Program-made: the position numbers and the translations under genes
In this document: piece by piece, positions 24,693-35,038 of the stretch
Layout of the letters: each line of letters opens with the position of its first letter
Numbering within the stretch: position 1 is the first letter of the stretch
The notes under the pieces: model-generated
The model's input: only the letters and a program-made list of their open reading frames with translations
Databases searched by the model: none
Told to the model about the DNA's origin: nothing
Source of the DNA: Welwitschia mirabilis
Lineage: Eukaryota > Gnetophyta > Gnetopsida > Welwitschiales
Length of the DNA: 64,000 bases
Reading direction: 5' to 3'
Assembly (NCBI GenBank): GCA_051453625.1
Contig: JBOZIK010000001.1
Coordinates: forward strand, 65,922,288 to 65,986,287

Positions 24693-24826
24693 ATCTCCTC
24701 TTTTGACATTGATGGTAAACAAATAAGTGATTTCAAGATCAATAAATATTTCATCTTTAAGCTCTTTCTAATAAGGAATATGAACATAATAAAATCTCCC
24801 CTTTTCACAAAGCCATATAAATAATA

Positions 24827-24926
24827 NNNNNNNNNNNNNNNNNNNNNNNNNNNNNNNNNNNNNNNNNNNNNNNNNNNNNNNNNNNNNNNNNNNNNNNNNN
24901 NNNNNNNNNNNNNNNNNNNNNNNNNN
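24827..24926. other. Assembly gap, 100 N
   Basis: Lies between the 3' end of the inserted copia element and the resumed Athila RT. No repeat is seen across it. The body and other LTR of the copia element may be hidden here. Confidence 0.95.
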
Positions 24927-25480
24927 CTTCCTTTGAAATGTGATATCTTAAAATAATATCATTATTGATAAGGAGAAAATCTTTTTTCAACTCAAATATA
25001 AGCCACTCTCTATACATAGATCTAAAAAGTTTCATTAAAGATGGAGAAATAATCCATAAATATTTTAACAGATTCATCAATCATGTCAAAAAAGATCCTT
25101 GTCATAGCTTATTGGAAGGTTTTAGGAGCTTTACAAATTCTAAAGGGCATTTGTCTAAAGGGAGAGATTCCAAAGGATGAGGTAAAGGTTGTTTTGGCTT
25201 AGTTCTTACTTGCTATACAAGTTCGATTATAACCATTATACCCATCAAGAAAACAATAGTAAGCATAACCTTGAATTCTATCAAGTACTTGATCCAAAAA
25301 GAGTAAATGATAATGATCCTTTTTTGTGACCTTATTAAGTTTTCTAAAATCAATGCACATTCTCCATTTTCCCCTCTTCTTTGAAACTACTATCAAAGGA
25401 TTAATTCACTTACTATCAGATATAGCATATATAATCCCAAAGTTTGTAAGTTTAATGATTTCATCTTTAGCTATTTTCTT
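24927..25480 (-). pseudogene. RT catalytic part of the Athila-like element
   Basis: Reverse transcriptase fingers and palm on the minus strand. From right to left: IIYAISDSK near 25430, VVSKKRGKWRMCIDFRKLNK (25335-25395), a DHYHLLFLDQVLDRIQGYAY segment, then CFLDGYNGYN with the first catalytic Asp kept (near 25230). A frameshift follows near 25190. SVKIFMDYFSIF at 25038-25080 is the catalytic box, with the second Asp replaced by Tyr (25049-25051). ILRYHISKE at 24927 is the last segment before the gap. The LxFLDQxLxRxxGYxxYxFLDGYxGYNQ-type pattern is typical of the Athila/Tat group. Inactive through frameshifts and loss of the catalytic Asp. Confidence 0.85.
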
Positions 25481-25689
25481 AAGGGCCAAGTTGAGCTTTT
25501 CTTAGGGTTACCTAATAGGTTTAACATTATCTTCAAAGATAAATAACAGCTAAGTCTTTAGGGGTCCAAGAAAAGGCTTCTTATTTAGAGGTTAAGAGTG
25601 AGATCAAGATGGATTCTTATTATGGAGTTAGAAGGTCACTTATTATCAGGGGTTTAGTATGATTATTAGATAGAAAAATATATTTTAAA

Positions 25690-25835
25690 NNNNNNNNNNN
25701 NNNNNNNNNNNNNNNNNNNNNNNNNNNNNNNNNNNNNNNNNNNNNNNNNNNNNNNNNNNNNNNNNNNNNNNNNNNNNNNNNNNNNNNNNNNNNNNNNNNN
25801 NNNNNNNNNNNNNNNNNNNNNNNNNNNNNNNNNNN
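25690..25835. other. Assembly gap, 146 N
   Basis: A sized gap between RT and protease remnants of the Athila-like element. Confidence 0.95.
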
Positions 25836-27240
25836 TCCTTAGACTTAAGACAATGTTTTTTAGTTGGATCATTGTATAAAGTTGGTCCATGTAGAATGAT
25901 TAATCTCTCCTCAATTGTTGATGTTGTAAAAATAAGGTTGATTTCAATTCTTCCTCTGAGTTAAAACTCATTTCCTATGTCCTTTTTAATATCATTAAAT
26001 GCTCAAATGGTAAACTTTTTATTACCAAAATGAGATCTCATCATCCTAGTACATGTGTCAATGATATAATAGGTAGTTGCATAAAAGGATCTTTTTAAGA
26101 AAAGTGGATAACTTCCAAAATGTTCTAACTTAATAATGACAACATCTATGGGATAAAAGGATTTCTCAATTTGGATGACTAGGTCCTTAATAATCCCTAA
26201 TGGCTTATTAATTAAAGTGTCAATTTTAAGATAATTTGTGTAGGTTCTATTCTGTTTTCCAACCCAAGTATTTTACATATGTAAAAAGGCATGATGTTCA
26301 CACTAGCTCCTATGTGAATTAAAGATTTCTGAATTCTTTTTTCCCTTCTATGGTGACACTCATAGTTGTAGCTCTAGGGTCTTTAAATTTAGAACACTTT
26401 TTAATGACTATGTTGGAAATAGATTGAGTAAGAAAAACTTTGCTAGAAATGGTATGTTTTTGTTTTCTTTTAACTAGGTCCTTNNNNNNNNNNNNNNNNN
26501 NNNNNNNNNNNNNNNNNNNNNNNNNNNNNNNNNNNNNNNNNNNNNNNNNNNNNNNNNNNNNNNNNNNNNNNNNNNNNNNNNNNTCTTCATACTTAGACTT
26601 AAGATAGTATGCTTCAGTTGGATCATTGTATAAAGTTGGTTCATGTAGCATGATTAATCTCTTCTCAATTGTCAATGTTGTAAAAACAAGGTTGGTTTCA
26701 ATTCTTCCTCTAAGTTAAACTCATTTCTTATGTCCTTTTTAGTAGCATTAAATACTTAAATGGTAAACTTTAGTGCCAAAATGAGATCTCATCATCCTAG
26801 TTTATATGTCAATGATACAATGGGTAGTTGCACAAAAGGATCTTCTTAAGAGAAGTGGATAACCTCCATCATGTTCTAACTCAATAATGACAACATCTAT
26901 GGGGAAAAAGGCTTTCTTAATTTGGATGACTAGGTCCTTTGTAATCCCTAATGATTTCTTAATTTAAGTGTTAGCCAATTTTATTATAATTTATGTAGGT
27001 CTTATTCTGTTTTTCAACCTAACTCTCTTACATATGTAAAAATGTATGATGTTCACATTGGCTCCTGTGTGAATTAAAGCTTTTTGAATTATTTTTTTAC
27101 CTTCCAATGTGACACTCATAGTTATAGCTCTAGGGTTCTTAAATTTAGGACACTTTTTAATAACTAAGTTGGAAATAGATTAAGAAAGAAAAAATTTACT
27201 AGGAATGGTATGTTTTTATTTTCTTATAACTAGGATCTTC
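25836..27240 (-). pseudogene. Protease remnant of the Athila-like element, present twice
   Basis: The retroelement protease cuts the Gag-Pol precursor. The region occurs twice, 25836-26483 and 26584-27240, either side of a 100-N gap. On the minus strand both read SNIVIKKCSKFKDPRATTMS or a close form near 26340-26420 and 27090-27170, the conserved run before the active site in Athila proteases. In the second copy the active-site segment reads KALIHTGANVNIIHFYIC (about 27030-27085), with His where the catalytic Asp should be. Downstream parts with YTMIQL and LRRDQSFYMDQL forms lead toward RT. Stops and frameshifts are frequent. The two copies differ at many sites and are most likely overlapping contig ends. 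Confidence 0.65.
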
Positions 27241-27459
27241 CATAACTTAGAATATTTTGGATTTTCTTACAAGAGTTTCCAAAAAGGTAATTTGATGTTT
27301 ACCTCTTACATTAAGGTTTTTAAGTATTCATCAAAGTCCAAATTTGTACTTAACCAATCAAGCCAAGAAGTAGATGGTTTCTTTTTCTTGTTTTCTTATG
27401 AAAAATTTTTAGTGAAGTTTTTAGTATGTGATATTGGTGAAAAGTTATAGGACTCCAAA

Positions 27460-29055
27460 ATTTCTACATCATCTTCTTCATTTACTTCATCACTTTTTGA
27501 AGTTAAAACCTCATAGTAGGAGACATTCTATTATTTCAACTTCTTGTTACTAATTTTAGATTTTTCTTACTTCATTTAGGTTGGGTAAAGGTTGAGATAC
27601 AAGAGATCCGTATAGTCTTTGATTAGTAAGAATTATTTATTAAAGCACATTCACTAAGTTTTCAATGTTACTATTAGTCTTTTCTTGCACTTTTCTTATC
27701 TCTTCTATGGATTCTCTAAGTGAATCATTCTAATTTTCTTAAAAATTAGGTTAAAATTTGAAATTTCTAAATCTATTTTTAAAAGGTTTTCATTGAGATT
27801 ATTTACATAATATTTTTTGAAATTGTGAAAGTTAGGTGTTCTTTAGTTGAAGCACAAGCATCCTTAAACATTCTTTTCTTATAATTTGGTAACAAAGGTT
27901 ACTTTTTACTTGGATGAGAGTTGTCTTTATAAATTTCACAAGTTAAAGGTGATTTTTTATCCTTTACTACTTCTTCATCAACTATCATTTGTGTGTGCTT
28001 CTCCAAAGTGGTAGTGAAATATTTAATCAAGTTGGTTGAGTTACCTTTTTCTTCTTCCTTATTATGTTTAACCTATTTTAAATCTTTTATAATTTAGCTA
28101 ATGGTTTGAGTTTCTTTAGTGGGTTTAGGCCAAGTTTAACTTGTTTTTACTAGGTTTTCTAATATACTACATGCTTCTTCTAAGACTAAGTTCAACAAGT
28201 TTCCTCCACAAGAAAAATTTGCAATTTGTTTAGTTTGTCAATTCAATCCATTGTAGAAATAATCAACTAATACTTCCTTATGAAATTCATCAATAGGATT
28301 GAAATGTTTAGCTATAATAAAACATTCATAAGCTGTGGCATATTCCTCATGAGATTGTTGTTGGACATTGGTCACTTCTTTTCTTCTCTTTCCCATGGAA
28401 CTTTTACTCAAATATCATTTGATAAAAACTTCTTATACTTGACTCAATAAGTTAATACTCTTATGTGAGATACTTTTAAGCCAAAATTTTTCCCTTCCTT
28501 TAAGTGTGACTAAAAAAATAATCATATAGATATGATCATTAATGTATTTCTTTTTATTCCCTAAGGTAAGCATCAATAATTCAATATCAGCTAAATATTG
28601 GAAAGGGTCCTCATTAAGTTCCCCAAAAAAAGTTGGATATGCACTCAAATTTTGTAACTCTACATCATCACAAGGAAATAAATTAAGGGATTTTGGATTT
28701 TACATTTTTGATTAGCAATTAAATCTTTAAGAGTAAAATTTGCATTTGTATTATAATCCTATTACAATTGGAGCCTAGATGAAGTAACTTACTTTTGTTT
28801 GTATAATGATTTTAACATATTTGACATATTTAAAGAAGAAATGACATGATCTACTTCTATACTATAATTTTCTTTTGTAAAATCTAATTCTAAAACAATA
28901 AAAGTATAAAAATTTTCTTCTTTAATTCTTGGAAATTGCATACCTGGGATGTGTACTTGGATTTTGCTTATAGTTGAATAATCCTTCTCTAATATTTTCT
29001 TCAATCAGGTTCTGCTTTCTCTGATATTTTATATTTCTACCAAAATTCATCATGT
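27460..29055 (-). pseudogene. Gag remnant of the Athila-like element, copy 1
   Basis: Gag is the capsid protein of the particle. On the minus strand a possible start at 29055 (MMNFGRNIKYQRKQNL) lies about 350 bp after the primer site. The recognisable capsid core at 28433-28680 includes YPTFFGELNEDPFQYLADI, then a VTLKGREKFWLKSI segment. Further on come SSMGKRRKEVTNVQQQSHEE near 28350-28400, DYFYNGLN near 28240, and LVLEEACSILEN near 28160. These match the retrotransposon-gag pattern of plant Ty3 elements (PxFxGxxxEDPxxxL ... W ... F). The tail to 27460 is Lys- and Glu-rich and less certain. Several frameshifts and stops. A second, separately decayed copy lies at 29759-31050. Confidence 0.75.
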
Positions 29056-29405
29056 CATTGCATGCTTAGACAGCAAATAGAAAACCAAAATAAAAAATAA
29101 CAAACTATTGTCTACCTAGTCATGGAGATGACATAGAAGACAACAGTAACTTTATTACCGATCTACGAATAAAAAAGAAATTGCAAAATAAGAAATAAGT
29201 TTGAAATTTTAGAACTATCATTCCCAATGTCATTGGCATGATAGAGAGAATGACAAGGATCCTAAAAACTACGGAAAATGAAAATTATCAACATAAACTT
29301 ATTCTAAGCTATGCTAAAAATACAATACTTTTTCAAATAAATAACTTGAACAAAAAATTCGAGGTACTTATCTAGATATGATAATTCTCCAGCTCATTAT
29401 GGCCT

Positions 29406-29423
29406 TCCTTGGTAAGGGTGCCA
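29406..29423 (-). promoter_or_regulatory. tRNA-Asp-type primer site, copy 1
   Basis: The minus strand reads TGGCACCCTTACCAAGGA directly after an LTR end (LTR start on the plus strand at 29427). It matches 13 of 18 bases of the complement of plant tRNA-Asp(GUC), the primer used by Athila elements. Four of the five mismatches are G to A. Confidence 0.75.
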
Positions 29424-29426
29424 AAA

Positions 29427-29658
29427 TGTTTTGGTGTGAATTTATGCAATTCATTGACTTATAAATCAAATTAATTGCAGAAAAACACATACTAGAATAG
29501 AAAAAAGTTAACCTAAATGTTGTAATATCAATGAAGACACTAGGCTTAGAGTTAGAGAATTTATTTTTCAAAAGTATTCTTTGTCTTTTATATTTTAAAT
29601 AAATGAAAGTAAACAATAATGTAAATGTAATGCAAGATGAATGAAAATGAAATGCAAT
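29427..29658 (-). repeat. Partial 5' LTR cut by the gap
   Basis: The first 232 bp (plus-strand left part) of the Athila LTR, matching 31415-31600 and 17781-18030, before the gap at 29659. It would be the same 5' LTR as 31415-32572 if the duplication is an assembly overlap. Confidence 0.75.
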
Positions 29659-29758
29659 NNNNNNNNNNNNNNNNNNNNNNNNNNNNNNNNNNNNNNNNNN
29701 NNNNNNNNNNNNNNNNNNNNNNNNNNNNNNNNNNNNNNNNNNNNNNNNNNNNNNNNNN

Positions 29759-31050
29759 TTAAAAGTTGGAATTTCCAAATCTATTTTTAAAAGGTTTCCA
29801 TTGAGAATTTCTATTTAATCTTTAATGAAATTATGATTGGCTTTTAAAGTTAGGTGTTCTTTAGTCGAAGCACAAATATCCTCAAACATTATTTTCTTAC
29901 AAGTTGGTAATAAAGGCTACTTTTTAGTTAGATAAAATTTGTCTTAATAAATTTCATAAGTTAAAGATGAGTTTTCATCCTTTACTACTTTTGCATCAAG
30001 TATCATTTATGTATACTTCTCCAAAGTAGTAGTGAAATCTTTAATCAAGTTGATTGAGTTACCTCTCTCTTCTTCCTTATCATGTTTAAACTATTTTAAA
30101 CCTTTTATAATTTAGCCAATGGTTTAAGTTTATTTAGTGGATTTAGGCCAAGTTTGACTTATTTCTACTAGGTTTTACAATATACTGCATGCTTCTTCTA
30201 CGACTAAGTTCAAGTTACCTCCATAAGAAAAATCTACAAGTTATTTTGTTTAGCAATTCAATCCACTGTAGAAATAATCAACTAATACTTCCTTATGAAA
30301 TTTCCTCAATAGGATTGAAATGTCTAGCTATAATAAAACATTTATAAGTTGTGGCATAATATTCATGAGATTGTTGTTAGATGTTGGTCACTTCTTTTCT
30401 TTTCTTTTCCATCGAACTTTTACTCAAAAATTACTTGATAAAAATGTCTTGTACTTGACTTCATAACTTAAGACTCTTATGTGAGATAGTTTTAAGCCAA
30501 ATTTTTGCTCTTCCTCTAAGTGTAACAAAAAAAATAGTCATGTAGATATGATCACTAATATGTTTCTTCCAATTCTTTAAGGTAAGCACAAATTGTTTAA
30601 TATCGGCTAAATGTTGGAAAGGGTTCTTCTTTAGTTTTCCCAAAAAAGTTAGATATGAACTTAAATTTTGTAATTCTACATCATTACAAGGGGATAAATA
30701 AAAGATATTTTGGATTTCACATTTTTGATTAGTAATTAAATATCTAAGAGTAACATTTGCATTCATAGTAGAAGTTTCTATTATAATTGGAGTACTAGAT
30801 GAAGTAATTTACTTTTGTTTTTGTAATGATTTTGATACATTTAACATATTTAAATAAGAAATGATAAAATTTGGTTCTAAAATAATAAAAGTAGAAAAAG
30901 TTTCTTCTTTAATTCTTGGAAATTACGTACCTAGGGTGTGTGTACCTAGATTTTTCTTATAGTTGAATAATTCTTCTCCAACATTTTTTTCAATCAAGTT
31001 CTGCTCTCTCTGATATTTCATCTTTTTATTAGAATTCATCATGTCCTTGT
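29759..31050 (-). pseudogene. Gag remnant of the Athila-like element, copy 2
   Basis: Second copy of the capsid gene. The best frame, 30461-30766 on the minus strand, starts MNANVTLRYLITNQKCEIQN and contains YLTFLGKLKKNPFQHLADI followed by a VTLRGRAKIWLKTISHKS segment, the same core as at 28433-28680. Changes such as EDP to KNP at the core motif are absent from copy 1, so each copy has its own mutations. Downstream, KRKEVTNI and QQSHEYYATT-like parts continue to about 30250, and the tail reaches the gap edge at 29759. Upstream, leader sequence joins the primer site at 31394. The position directly next to the full 5' LTR makes this the copy most clearly tied to the element. Confidence 0.75.
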
Positions 31051-31393
31051 ATGCTTAGACAACAAATATAAAAATTAAATAAAAAACAAAAACTATTATC
31101 CACCTAGTTGTGGGAATGATAGAGAAGATGACAGTACCTTTATTACTGATCTACAAACAAAAAAGAATTTACAAAATAAGAAATAAATTTAAAATTTCAA
31201 AACTATCATTACCAATGTCATTGGCATGATAGAGAGGATGAAAATTATCTTAAAAACTACAAAAAATAAAAAATATCAAAATAAAATTATTCTAAGCTAT
31301 GCTAAAAATATAATACTATTTCAAATAAATAACTTGAACAAAAAATTTAAGGTACTTATCTGGATATGATAATTCTCTAGCTCCTTGTGGCCT

Positions 31394-31411
31394 TCCTTGG
31401 TAAGGGTGCCA
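31394..31411 (-). promoter_or_regulatory. tRNA-Asp-type primer site, copy 2
   Basis: Identical in sequence to the site at 29406-29423 (TGGCACCCTTACCAAGGA on the minus strand) and three bases from the end of the 5' LTR at 31415. Confidence 0.8.
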
Positions 31412-31414
31412 AAA

Positions 31415-32572
31415 TGTTATGGTGTGAATTTATGAAATTCTTAAGTCCTTTAAGTGACTTATAAATAAAATTACTTACATAAAAATAGACATTAGTATAG
31501 ATGAGAGTTAACCTAAATGTTGTAATACTAATGAAGGCACTAGGCTTAGATGAATGAAAATGCAATTCAATGGATAAGAATGAAAATGAAATGCATTTTA
31601 ATTGGATCCTAATTCTTCTATCATAAGAACTAGCTCTCTATAATTCAAATTAATTAAGAAAAGTTCCTCACTTGTTGCTAACCAATGTAAACTATGAGAT
31701 ATGCCAAATAGAATATGTAATGCAATATGGAATTAGAATAAAATAGTAATATAAATCTAAACTAATGAAATTAACCTTAATAAAGGTTACCATCATGATC
31801 TAAATAAATTATTAAATTGTTATATACTATAATCAACTTAAATCATAAGGGACATAAATAGAATTATATTAGAAAGAGAATTTGAATTAATCATAGAACT
31901 TTTACATCCACTTATAATAAAGTAGTGGCTTGTCAATGTAGGATACTTAGCCCAACAACAAGGGTAACCTTTCTCTGTAGCTATTGGATGGACATCTTGT
32001 CCTTTAATCTTCTATCACAAGAACATCAAGCACAAAATGTGGAAATAGAAGTGAAGAAAAGTGAGGATATTTATAGTTTTTCATTGGAGTTTTAAAAGCT
32101 TAACTGTAAAAGTTAGAGAAGAAACCTTAGTAGCCTAAATGGATCACATGAATCCACTATGAAAATAATTATTTTCTATCATAAAAATTAGTTATCCTCT
32201 TAATTGTCATAGGGATGATAGAGGGGACATCACTCTACATCAAAAGATACTTCATCAGATTTAGGCCCTGCGGTCAACCTTACAAGTTTTGTTCAAGTCA
32301 ATAGTGCTATTGTTCTACCTATCATGGGGATGATAGAGGAGACAATAAGCTTTCTCATATTTAATCTTAAAGATAAATTAGTCTTCTACACAGTACATTC
32401 TTCTTCTAAAGTATCAAAATAATCCTGAGAAGCCTCCAAATATGCTAAGAATTACATATTTCAATGATCATCCTATTTGTCTTCCATAATCATCAATATT
32501 GCNNNNNNNNNNNNNNNNNNNNNNNNNNNNNNNACTCAAATACACATCAAATTCCTATAAATTAGCATCACA
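31415..32572 (-). repeat. 5' LTR of the Athila-like element
   Basis: On the minus strand it begins TGTGATGCTAATTTATAG at 32572 and ends CACACCATAACA at 31415, next to the primer site. It includes a small gap (32503-32533, 31 N). It pairs with 17781-19031. Divergence between the LTRs, including indels of tens of bases, indicates an old insertion. Confidence 0.8.
32503..32533. other. Assembly gap, 31 N
   Basis: A short sized gap inside the 5' LTR of the Athila-like element. The corresponding part of the other LTR (about 18960-18990) contains ordinary unique LTR sequence. Confidence 0.95.
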
Positions 32573-32579
32573 ATAATGT

Positions 32580-33300
32580 TATATCTATTCATGAGTTTAT
32601 TAAATCTTTCATTATCCTTTTGCTTAATTTTCAAAATTTATTTTCTTAAGTTTTATATTATCCTCATAGGTTGAAATTTATCTAATAAATCATTCTTATA
32701 GACTCCTCATGAACTAAAGGCATGGTTAGGATTTCCTCGGTACCATAGCTGAGCATCTTCTTTTAAAGAGAATGGAAAATACCTTAAAATATTAGATTTA
32801 AAATAAAGATTATTTGCCTTACAAAATGCATCAAATAAACTCAAATGTAGTAAGGGTTCTTGTATTTTTCTTACCCTCAAATGTATATATAAATTTCGTA
32901 TTTATATTTCTTACTTTATTAAGGTGTTCCAATGCATAAGAATAATAGGGCTTAAGTTATCAAACAAATAGATGTCATAGTTTAAATTTTGTAAGTCTAT
33001 ATCATCTTTCCAATAACATTCTACTATGATTTTCTTTCATGATTAAGAGTTTTAATTTCTTGAGAAGACATTCTTTGTAAGATAGGTGATTTTAGAAAAA
33101 TTAATAATTGCTATTCCATTTCATTCATTAGTTGAGGAAAGATTTGTTCCTTACTAGTTTTTCCATCAATAGGTTTATCCTTGATAAAATCCTCTTCTTT
33201 TATTGCTATTTTAATCTCACTTATTTTTGTTTATTTAAATCATATTTTCTAGGATTTATAATAAAGCTATTTTTTTCATTCTATCATTTCCCTTATCTAT
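32580..33300 (-). pseudogene. Gag remnant of a second Tat/Athila-like element
   Basis: Right to left on the minus strand: a leader, then a QNLNYDIYLFDNLSPI-like stretch near 32950, then YTFEGKKNTRTLLHLSLFDA near 32850, then NILRYFPFSLKEDAQLWYRG (32730-32790), which is the conserved capsid segment of plant Ty3 gag (F-P-x-S-L-x-x-x-A-x-x-W), then LLDKFQPMRII and KDNERFNKLMNRYNI near 32590-32690. Small frame changes separate the pieces. It is cut on the left at about 32573 by the 5' LTR of the Athila-like element, so that element probably inserted into this one. It belongs with the primer site at 33347-33366. Confidence 0.7.
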
Positions 33301-33346
33301 GTTGTTAAACTATAACTGTCTTTATCTCTATAAGCTAGCTTTATAT

Positions 33347-33366
33347 TAGTCCTCCTTATAGTGCCA
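33347..33366 (-). promoter_or_regulatory. TGGCGCTA-type primer site of the second Tat-like element
   Basis: The minus strand reads TGGCACTATAAGGAGGACTA directly after an LTR-like end (plus-strand TGATGAAAG at 33370). It resembles the TGGCGCTAGAAGGAGG-type site of Tat-group elements; I recall that form from family knowledge and did not check it. A similar site lies at 37945-37963. Confidence 0.5.
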
Positions 33367-33369
33367 AAA

Positions 33370-34885
33370 TGATGAAAGATTAGTTTTGAAATATATACTA
33401 AAAATATTATAAAATAATGCTAAAAATTTAGAAAATGAGATGCTATTTAACCTAAGGTAATCTTAAATCATTAAATTTAAAAATAAAATTCCTAAATAAC
33501 TAATAAGAATCATCAGATATCTAACTAGCGTACTTTAAAATGCATCATCAAGATCAACTCTAAGTGGAATTTAATTAAATTATCTAGGTTGAAGATTAAT
33601 ATATAATATTACTACGTACACATTGTACATTATGAAAAATGATTAAAAGTGAAAAACATAGAAAGAATTTTATTATATGCTAAAATAATACCTATCTCTA
33701 AGTATTGCCAAACATCCTAGTCTGCATAGCTACACAAATAGCAGTAGGTTAAATTAACATTACTCTTTCAAATAATAAAACATAATAATTTTATTATATA
33801 CATGAAGTAATTGATTCATTCATAAGATTATCTTTTTAGCATTGGATTGAAGTCCATTAAATGTTTATAGAAGTGTATTAATGAGAAAGTATTTTTTCTT
33901 TGTAGGTAACACTAGAGATCTAGAGATGCTGATTACATCCTTTTTAGGATGCATTTAGAGTAGCTTTTCTTTTGATCCTTTATATTTTCTCTTTCTTTCC
34001 TTGAATTGCTTTTTATTTTCTTCATTTTACCCTTTCTATTAGNNNNNNNNNNNNNNNNNNNNNNNNNNNNNNNNNNNNNNNNNNNNNNNNNNNNNNNNNN
34101 NNNNNNNNNNNNNNNNNNNNNNNNNNNNNNNNNNNNNNNNNNCCTTTATATTTTCTCTTTCTTTCCTTGCATTGCTTTTTATTTTCTTCATTTTACCCTT
34201 TCTATTAGATAGTCTCCTTTCTTTGCTTCTTAAAAATAGCTTATGATTAAGGTTGTTGCTTAGCTTCCACAATCCTGTCCTTCTTTCTCATCCTTATGCC
34301 ACATGGGATTTTGTATCTATAAAATAATGGATAATACATATGCTAACATACTAACATTCTAACATATTAACCTAATTACTTTAACAACTAGTATTAAATA
34401 ACTAAATTAAAGATATAGTTCTAGGCATAAAAAGAACTCTATTATCAATGAAAATTTACATCATCATGTTTACTCATCATATATCTTGTTACTATATCAT
34501 CTTGATAATTGAATTCATTCTTATCAAATCATGATTTATCACTATGTATCAATATGAAGTGAGTATGGTCATATTAATTATAAAGTTATCATCATGTTAA
34601 TCATTAAAAATTTACATTCCCTTAGTCAAAATTTCCAATTTTCAAAATTTTGTATGTGAAAACAAAAAGAACATGAAATTTCATTTAATGTGAATGATAT
34701 TAAATGTACATTTTAGAATCATAGTACTAATTTTTGACCCTTTAGCCACTTTATGCATTATTCCTAATATTTAAATTGAGTCATGAAAATAGAAAATATT
34801 AGAAATAATATAAAAAATAAAATTACACTTGACATTAAAATAAGCATTACATATAGTAAAAAACAAGAAGGCCATAGATAAAATA
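33370..34885 (-). other. Probable 5' LTR of the second Tat-like element and flank
   Basis: By position next to the primer site this should begin with the LTR of the element at 32580-33366. Its right end could not be set; no second copy is in the window. It contains a pyrimidine-rich block at 33960-34210 and the gap-flanking repeat at 33977-34208. No coding sequence is supported. Confidence 0.35.
33977..34208. repeat. Gap-flanking repeat around 34043-34142
   Basis: 66 bp ending at the gap (33977-34042) recur immediately after it (34143-34208) with one mismatch. This is the signature of two contigs that overlap but were not merged. Confidence 0.95.
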
Positions 34886-34985
34886 TAAGATAGAAGAAAG
34901 AGGAAAATAAAGAAAGAGAGAGGGGCAAGAAAGGGAGGGAGAAACAGTGAGAAAAAAGAAGGGGGAGAGGCAGAGAAAGGAGAAT
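34886..34985. repeat. Purine-rich tract beside TRIM-like LTR
   Basis: About 100 bp of almost pure A and G, including GAAAGAGAGAGGGGC. The homologous place in the second copy is an (AG)n microsatellite at 36358-36383 and purine run to 36440. Confidence 0.75.
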
Positions 34986-35038
34986 AAAGAAGCCTATCAC
35001 ATTAAAGAGTTTTTCCTTCTTTATGTAGTTCTAGATTT

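Larger units (their letters stand above)
27751..31569. repeat. Gap-flanking repeat around 29659-29758
   Basis: 27751-29658, ending at the gap, is repeated at 29759-31569. Both copies contain gag, the primer site and the first part of the 5' LTR. The second copy lacks about 85 bp near 31550 present in the first. Divergence is several percent, mostly transitions. Confidence 0.85.
17781..32572 (-). mobile_element. Athila/Tat-like Ty3 retrotransposon, decayed
   Basis: A whole element on the minus strand. The 5' LTR is at 31415-32572, the tRNA-Asp-type primer site at 31394-31411, then gag, protease, RT, RNase H, integrase, a long 3' untranslated part, and the 3' LTR at 17781-19031. The order PR-RT-RH-IN is that of Ty3 elements, and primer site and RT motifs fit the Athila/Tat branch. 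The span is inflated by repeats at the gaps 21120, 26484 and 29659 and by a copia LTR inserted at 23324. All enzymes are broken by stops and frameshifts and have lost catalytic residues, so it cannot move on its own. The LTRs differ at many sites, so the insertion is old. Confidence 0.8.

Noticed and set aside
24965-25180. 71-codon plus-strand frame
   Set aside because: It is the opposite strand of the Athila RT, whose minus-strand reading carries recognisable motifs.
27205-27450. 81-codon plus-strand frame
   Set aside because: It lies opposite the protease/gag remnants; Phe- and Ser-rich with no family resemblance.
17781-32572. Target-site duplication of the Athila-like element
   Set aside because: The 5-bp flanks on the two sides do not match clearly once the blurred LTR ends are allowed for.
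34764-35000. 78-codon minus-strand Leu/Ser/Phe-rich frame
   Set aside because: Translation of the complement of a purine tract; low complexity.
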